Below, in pieces: positions 52,501 to 61,500 of a stretch of 64,000 nt of DNA; within the stretch, counting starts at the first letter, position 1, and every line of letters begins with the position of its first letter. Source of the DNA: Chiridota heheva (lineage: Eukaryota > Echinodermata > Holothuroidea > Apodida > Chiridotidae). The DNA is taken from assembly GCA_020152595.1 (NCBI GenBank), contig JAIGNY010002249.1:728001-792000 (forward strand), written 5' to 3'. The position numbers and the translations under genes were made by a program. The notes below the pieces were generated by a model. It made no database searches and had not been told where the DNA came from. It saw only the letters and a program-made list of their open reading frames with translations.

Positions 52501-55500
52501 ATCAAGAATGTTGGTATTTGACCAAATGTCCTATATTTACCTTTCGTATTTGACTCAGTTTTGTTTCAGGTGGATCTAGCTTTGTCCGAGCTCTTGCTCT
52601 CGGATCGGTCCAGATGTGTGGACATGTCCCCACTGCCCCCCTGCCACAGCTTTCACCAACCGTAGAAAACGTTCCTACAGTACTGAATGAAGATACGGGA
52701 AAGAGAAATCAGGGTGCTATCACCATGGCAGCAGGACTGCCCCACTTTTCTACAGGGTACATGAGATGTTGGGGGAGGGACACATTTATTGCTATACCAG
52801 GACTGTTAATCCTGACTGGAAGGCACGACGATGCCAAGTAAGATATGTTTATTCCATTGGCTAAATGAAAGAATCTTTTATCTCAATTGTAGCGATTCTC
52901 AGAGTTTGTAAAAAGCTTATATTGGTTTACGAGAAATAGCAATTAAGTAATTTACAAAAATATTATGATGAGTTACGTGAATGAAGCCCAAACTTATTGT
53001 GTAATTGTCTATTTAATGTATCGTATTCAACCATTGGTTTATAGTAGAATGTCCTTTTTTGCTGAAAGCTGATTGGGGGTGGGGTGTAGCAAGCAGCGTA
53101 AATGCGCAAATGGACGCTCTGCGCCGGATGCTTTAAGTGTGCCGACTTTAATCCTTTATCAGGACAGTGATGGTGGCATCTTCAACAATGGTTACAAAAT
53201 GAGCACAACTAGATCTAATTTATCAGGCCTCAAACTAGGTATGGTACGGTATGGAATGTATGTGTGCAGTACAAATATATGTGCATACGCTTCGTCCTGC
53301 GAAATCCTCAAAGTCAACTTTCTTAAAGCATTAATGCGTCCGTTTGCGCATTTACGCTCATTGGGGATAGGCAAGTTGCAAATAATCATTGCCAGCTGTT
53401 ATCCTAATTTGGCAAACAAAAGTAAGAGAATGTATAAAAGAAAATATAGAGATTGAACTGATAGTGTCACAAGTCTGCATCTAATTTCTTCAATAATTGT
53501 ATGCCTGACAATTCAGAAAGCTGTAACATAGATTCAACAGATTGTCATAGGGATTTCTTGCTTTCATTATTTCCAATAGCAGCATAATACCCATACTTTT
53601 TTCAAAAAATATTTTTCTTTGTCAAATAAGCCCACAGCACTGATCTTGGTATCATTTGAAAGAGCTTGAATAGTTCTTTTAAAAATATCACTTTTTGATG
53701 GGGTTATGTTAAAGAAGAATTTTGTGAAAAAATGGATTGAAAAAAAAAAAAAAAAAATGCAAAAAATTTAATGAAAAAATTGATATCAAAATCAGACCTA
53801 CCCTTTTCTAAAAACATCAACATTTGTAATAAAAACTTAAAAGTATCCAATTGGTTGACTTTTTGACTGCCCCTTACCATCATTATCTTTTTCATGCCAA
53901 ATTTGATGATTTTTAGCCATTTTTGAGACCAAAATTTTAAAAAATGATTAGTTTTGTTTATTTTCATTGTTTTTTGCATGTTTTGCTTTGACACAAAAAA
54001 TTTAGACTGGCAAATCAATGTACTTTCGATTGAAATCAAATATTAAAAAAACCCTTCTTTTTCATCTACATTTACAAGTAAAAATACAACTTCAATAAAG
54101 TTTGTCTAATTTGGCCTAAAATGTGAAAATTTGCATATTTTACCCGGATATTTTCGTTTTTTTTAAAACTTTTTTATTGAAAAGTTTATTGTTTTAACAT
54201 TCATATAAACTAAACTTGCAGTTGTAGAAAACGAAAGGAAAGTTGTGAAATTTAATTTAAAAAAACAATTCTGATAATTTTTTGTCACGTTTTGAACCCT
54301 AGGTCTTTTATAAGGCTAAGGTGTGATTATACAACTTCAAACTAAACCTAAAAACTTTAAAAAAACACAGTTGATATCTTCTTTGGTTTTGAAATAGTAC
54401 ATTTCAAAGATTTTACCAGTGTGTTGAAAAGTGCCTAGTGCAGCATACAGTGTGATGTCACACTTGCAGATCCAAGATGTTTATGTTTTTCTATAAAATA
54501 AAAACATTTTCTTTTATTTAGATTATAACATACATCAGCAGATTGTCAAAACTTTTCTTGTAAAGTCTTACCTAATTTAGAAAAAGGCAGTTAATTTTTG
54601 AACAAATTCTCGCTGCCCACAACTCAGTAGCCGAGCCCTTCAAAAAAAAACCTCAAATAAAATTATCTCCTTCCTTCATCATGCTTTCCTCTACAAACAT
54701 ATTTAGTCCTCCTTTCCCACCCCCCCTCTCTCTCTACATAATTTTTCCACCCATACACCTCCTCTCTTGATCCCAGCTTTCTGGCTTTTAGTTCTCGTGT
54801 TTCTTTCAATCTCCCCTGTTTACACTCCTTCCTACCTCTGGAATGATCTAACCTCTCAGGCTTAATTTGACCCTTGCTGTTGTGGTTCCGTTAAACTCCC
54901 ATCAAACAAACAAACAATCATTAAAAATATCTTGGATCTGCTAGTATGACAACACACTGTACACTAGGAAGTCACTTGTCAACACAATAGTGAAATCTCT
55001 GAAATAAAATAACTCCAACACAGGATAAGAGATCAGCATGAAGTATACACCAATTTGTTTGTTAATTGTTTTCTATAATATATATATGAAAATCATGGGA
55101 ATATTCTTTAAATAATTTAAAAATATGCATTCAAGAATAAGAAACCAACATATTTGACAGTTATTTCAATTCACAACAGTACACAATTTTGTTCTTCAAA
55201 AACACTGTATAATCTATGAAACATGTTCAGTTTGATTACTTTCAATACCCTAAAATGGTGGACGGAATAATACACCAGCTTAATATATAACTATTGTTTT
55301 ATAGATTTCTTATTCTAGCATTTGCTGGTACCTTGCGACATGGTCTCATACCAAACTTGTTGGGTGGTGGCATCGGAGCAAGATTCAACTGCCGAGATGC
55401 TGTCTGGTGGTGGCTATATTGCATCCAGCTGTACACACAGTTTGCCAAAGATGGCGTAAACATTCTGCAAGCTCCAGTTTCTAGGCTTTACCCGACTGAT

Positions 55501-58500
55501 GACTGTGACGCACAGCCAGCGGGCTTTGTGGTAAGTCATGATTGATGGTCAGTTATGTTCGTTACATTATAGATGACAACAACAGTTTTAAGAGAGCATA
55601 TAGAAATCTTATTCTGATATGGAGATATTCAAGTAAACCTTGCAGATTTGTAAAGAAAACAGACTAGAAATTGGAATGTTACCAGAAACAGGGAGGAGTC
55701 AAAACTGCTCAAGAAATAATAACTTTGGTGATTCCATTCAAGCAATAATAATGCATTAAAATATTTCAAACAGAAATTTAAGTCCATCCGAGCCATTAGG
55801 CTCATTGCTTATCCACGGTTTCCATGGCGCAAGTGGATGAGAGCACATGACTTCCCTGGATGGGACACCAGTCCATTAAAGGTTAACTCCCCAGTAATGC
55901 TGGTACTCATTTTACAGCTGGGCAAGTAAAGTGAAGTGTCTTGCTCAAGGACACAGTGCAGCACTCACAATGGAAATCAAACCCGGTACCTTCTCCATAC
56001 AAGCAAGACTCCTTACCACTCAGCCACTGCACCTCTACAGTACCTTCAAACAGAAATATCAATGACTATTCAATATATTTCACTAAATTGTCAAAATAAC
56101 CTTCTCTTATTGATCTTTGTCTTCAGGAGCAACCCCTTTGTGATGTCATGCAGGAGGCTCTTCAAAGACACATTGATGGCATTGGGTACCGGGAGCACCA
56201 CGCAGGATCAAGCCTGGATATCAATATGTCTGATGAAGGTACAGTAGGATTTTGTTATTTTCTTTGTTTTAAAGGACTATGGACATCTAGAGGCAACATG
56301 GGCTTAATTTGTTTAAAATATGATCTTAAGCATTAAACAGCAAATAATTCCATCAAAATTAGCTAAAAATTGACCAATTTACAGCATTTTTAATATTTAG
56401 TTGTTATTGCACAATAATCTGTGACATCAATGGGGGAAGGATCTTTCGTCACTTTTGTAAAATAATTGTTTTTTATTAGTGAGCGTGTGAAGCAAAATGC
56501 GAGCCTATGTAATGGCGATTTTGGCTGTCCGGCCGTCTATAGTTTTTCCTGAGATTTCCTCAGAAATGTTGAAGTTTTTTGAGAATTCCTCAGAAAATGT
56601 TAAAATTTCTTCAGAGTTTCTCGGAAAAAGTTAAAGTGTCTTCAGATATCCATATGGAAGATTAGAATTTCCTTACAAAATGTTAAAGTTTTTCAGAGAC
56701 GCTTAAGACAGATTGAAAACTAGTTTCCTTAAGAAGTCTACAAAACATTGGTTATTTCCTTAGAAGAAAACTGTAAAATTATATAATTTTCCAATATTCT
56801 TCAGAGATCAAGTGTTTCTCTCGTAGCACTGGAGATTTGAAATCTTTAAACTTCTTCAAAATATTTGGGCACCAATGGTTGTATCAGGCATAAGTATTAA
56901 ACTCCGCCTTTATTATTGTGTTCATTTGCATAAAGTTACTACAGTATATAAACTTTTTTATTAAGTATGCTCAGTCAGGGAGTGCGACAGGATGTGACTG
57001 CATATGGACATAGGGAGGGATGCCATGTGGGACATGGATAGAGGCCGTGCGGGACATATATAATATACACCATGTGGTATACACCAAGGGCTATATCAGG
57101 CATAATTATTTAACTCCGCCTTTTTTTGTTATTCAACAAGGTATTTGCGTATTAGTTATTATTTGAATTGACACTTTCATACATAGTATGCTTAATCAGG
57201 GACTGTGATAGCTAGGATGAGACTTCTTATGGAGCCTATGGGATGCCATGTGGGACATGGGGTGGGATGCCATGTGGGACATGTTGTGGGATGCCATGTG
57301 GGACATGGGGTGGGATGCCATGTGGAACAGGGTGGAATGCCATGTAGGATATATGGTGGAATGCCATGGGATAGAATATCATGTGGGACATGGGATGTCA
57401 TGTGGGACATGGGGTGGGATGCTATGTGGGATGTGGGTTGGGATGCCATGTGTGACATAGGGTAGGAGGCTATGTGGGACATAAGGTAGGAAGCCATGGG
57501 GACATGGGATGTGATGCCATGTGGGACATAAAGTAGGATGTCATTGGGACATTGGGAGGGATACCATGTGGCACATATGGTGGGATCCAATGTGGGGCAT
57601 AAGGTGGGATGCCAGGTGGGAAGCCACTGATGCGGGACATACGGTGGGATGCCATGGGGAACACAGGGAGAGATGGCATGTGGGACACAGGGAGAGATGC
57701 CATTTTGGACACAGAAAAGGATGCCATGTGGTACATATGGTTGGATTAATGTGAGACATAGGGTGGGATGCCATGCGGGTCATAGGATGGGATGCCATGT
57801 GGGAGATATTGTGGAATGCCATGTGGGACAAGGGATGAGATGGGATGTCATGTGGGACATGGAGTGTGATGCCATGTGGGACATGGGATGCCATGTGGGA
57901 CATGGGATGCCATGATGGACATGGGATGCCATGTGGTACATGGATGCCATGGGACATGGGATGCCATGTGGGACATGGGATTGTGGGACATGGGATGCCA
58001 TGTGGGATGCCATGGGATGCCATGTGGGACATGGGATGCCATGTGGGACATGGGATGCCATGTGGGACATGGGATGCCATGTGGGACATGGGATGCCATG
58101 TGGGACATGGGATGCCATGTGGGACATGGGATGCCATGTGGGACATGGGATGCCATGTGGGACATGGGATGCTAGGTTCAGATATGGGATGCCATGTGGG
58201 ACTTAGTGTGAGATGCCACTTTATAATTGGCCGGGTCATATGATATGGGTGTCAATTTACATGGGCATGCGAACCATGACAGTATTTACCGTTCTAGTAC
58301 CTCTGTTAATTTTGTTTAAAATATAGTATTGGACTTGAGGCAAAAAAAAAAGTTGGAACTTGTTCATACCCTGAATCATGATGTATTTAGAATAGATATT
58401 CTAAAATTCACAAGTAGCTGAATTTGAAGAACAGAGTTTAAAGAATTATTTAAAGATTTTGAGATGTGTTCCTCTTACTACATGTATATCACACATTTCG

Positions 58501-61500
58501 TACAAATGAACAAATCTTGAAACTTTGTTCAGTCATGACTTGAAAACTAAATAAGCTTTTCACAAATTCTAAAAACTACTCCACTCAGATTTTCATGCTC
58601 TTTCACATATCTTAAATCTGCTAGATGTCCATTGTCCGTTAAGAGCAAAGAAAACAAAAATGTATTTCTTATTTTTGAAGGATAAATTTCTTAAAATAAA
58701 AGTAGGATATAAACAAATAAATTCTATGTGTTGTCAGTCATGAAAAAAAAATTCCTAGTAAAAATTCCTAACAATCTGAGAAGATAGATTTTTTAGAAAA
58801 TTGCATATTTGGTTATCAAGTTATGACCAATCAAAGTTTGATGATTTTTTGGCATATGAAGTCACCAAATGATTTGATGCGATGCTTTATGGTTGTTCCC
58901 TTGAAAACAAATTATCAATGTATTAACTTGGACACCAATATGTACTGGATTAAAGATAGCCATCAGCAATTTTCTGCTCAAATTTGCCTCATTTTAACAG
59001 CTCAGTTGATAGAGCCACCAACTTTGCGGTCATGGTTTCCTTTTCGGGTCATACCAATGACTTTAAAAATGGGACCCTCTGCCTTCTCACTTGGTGCTCA
59101 GCATAATGGATTTCAGCAGGGTGATTGTACCGGCCTTGTGTGCCATATGTTGGCTGCAAGTTTGAGCCTCCAAAGTTTCCATTGTAAAGCGCTTTGAGTA
59201 TGCATACAGAAAACACTATAAAAAAAAAACTATATATTACTTATTATTGTTTGACAGACAAAATTTCAGTGACAATATGGTTTACCAAAAATTAAACCTT
59301 TGTACATCTCTCTTGTTTAGAGCAAAATTTTGTGTACCTTTGCTCAAGTGTTACATATTGCATAATGTACTCTGATTTTAATATATGCACTTTTGACTTA
59401 TTCCTACATTGATAGACTTTTTTAACTCCTGACAGGTTTCAATGTGACAGTGGGAGTAGATCTCAAAACAGGGTTCCCCTATGGGGGCGGTGAGAAGAAC
59501 TGCGGAACATGGATGGACAAGATGGGAGAATCATCAATTGCTGGAACAAGGGAAAGCCTGCCACTCCACGGTTTGTCCATTATACAAGCAAACAAAATGT
59601 TATTAATGCATTTTTGCTGTGAGGGGTGGGTATAAAGAACCCAAAGCATATTTACCATTAAAGGTTTATAGGATTTACAAGTTTTGATCATTGATAATGT
59701 AAAATTAAAATTGAATACAATTTTATCTTATGTTGTTGTTTGAATATAGAATACAAAGTCTTTTGACTTCCTAAAAATATTGTAGAATACCACCTTTTCA
59801 TATTCCGTAAGTTTATTGTAATTTTCTTGATAATTTTGATATGTTATGATATTTCTTGATATGAAATGATATTTCTTGATATGTTATATTTCTTGCTATG
59901 TTATGATATTTCTTGATATGTTATGATATTTCTTGATATGTTATGATATTTCTTGCTATGTTATGATATTTCTTGATATCTTATGATATTTCTTGATATC
60001 TTATGATATTTCTTGATATGTTATAATATTTCTTGCTATGTTATAATATTTCTTGATATTTTATGATATTTCTTGATATTTTATGATATTTCTTGCTATG
60101 TTATGATATTTCTTGATATGTTATAATATTTCTTGCTATGTTATAATATTTCTTGATATTTTATGATATTTCTTGATATTTTATGATATTTCTTGCTATG
60201 TTATGATATTTCTTGATATCTTATGATATTTCTTGATATCTTATGATATTTCTTGATATGTTATAATATTTCTTGCTATGTTATAATATTTCTTGATATT
60301 TTATGATATTTCTTGATATGTTATGATATTTCTTGCTATGTTATGATATTTCTTGATATGTTATATTTCTTGATATGTTATGATATCTCTTGATATGTTA
60401 TGATATTTCTTGCTATGTTATGATATTTCTTGATATTTTATGATATTTCTTGATATGTTATAATATTTCTTGCTATGTTATAATATTTCTTGATATGTTA
60501 TAATATTTCTTGCTATGTTATAATATTTCTTGATATGTTATAATATTTCTTGCTATGTTATAATATTTCTTGATATTTTATGATATTTCTTGCTATGTTA
60601 TGATATTTCTTGATATTTTTGATTTCTTGACAGAGATGGATCTGCAGTTGAGATTGTTGGCTTATGCAAAGCAACATTGCGATGGCTGCTCGAGATGAAT
60701 GCAGAAGGTCACTACCCATACAGCAGTGTCTCTGCTAAAGGAGAAGGTAAGATAGATTCCTTGCTCATTTATTTATTTTTTTTTTTATAGTCTCCATGGT
60801 AGCCAATTCAACATGGAGTTGGATTTCTGTGGGGCCCTGACATGTACAGCCAATCAAATTCAACGGATTGAAAATGAATTTAACAATAGCAATTTCAAAA
60901 TAAAAAATTAGTTAAGAAGAATAAAAACAATAAAATGAAAGAAGTGGGCAAATTCGTGTAGTATGAAAATATAAATCAATAGATTGAAAATGCTGGCAAA
61001 TAAAAGATGAAGAAATAAATTTGAAGTGCTTTGTGTAATAATGATCTTGCCAAGATGCTATTATTTCTGCCATTCAGATAAGCCCACACACACACTGTCA
61101 AAATTTGTCTTCAGTCCTTGCTACTTTGGATCAAGGTTATTTTCAGAGATAATTTATATTTGTGGCATTAGAGTTTGATACCTTCTGTAAATGTTTCAGA
61201 AGTGATACTTCTAGTATTTGAGATGGAGGAGGTACTTATATTGTCAGATGAGTAATACTTTTGTAATTTATATCACCATTTGAGTGTGCATGTCAAAGTT
61301 TAGCATCCTTTTCATACATTTATTTTCAAGTCTTAATACAAATTTCTCATGTACAGGAAAAAGCTACTCATTCACTTTCCAGGAATGGGACAGCAAAATC
61401 AAGAACAACTTTGAAGCCAAGTTCTGGATTCCTGTGAATGCTGACAAAAAAGCTGACAAACTTATCAATAGGCAAGGGATTTACAAAGACAGCTTTAATG

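Noticed and set aside
52273..52521. Longer coding exon between exons 13 and 14 (for example from the AG near 52379)
   Set aside because: The frame is open and would join, but it would insert about 45 unconserved residues into a tightly conserved region; the shorter candidate is more economical.
57192..58243. Long frames on both strands rich in His/Pro/Met or Gly/Cys/Trp
   Set aside because: They are translations of the 19-bp minisatellite unit.
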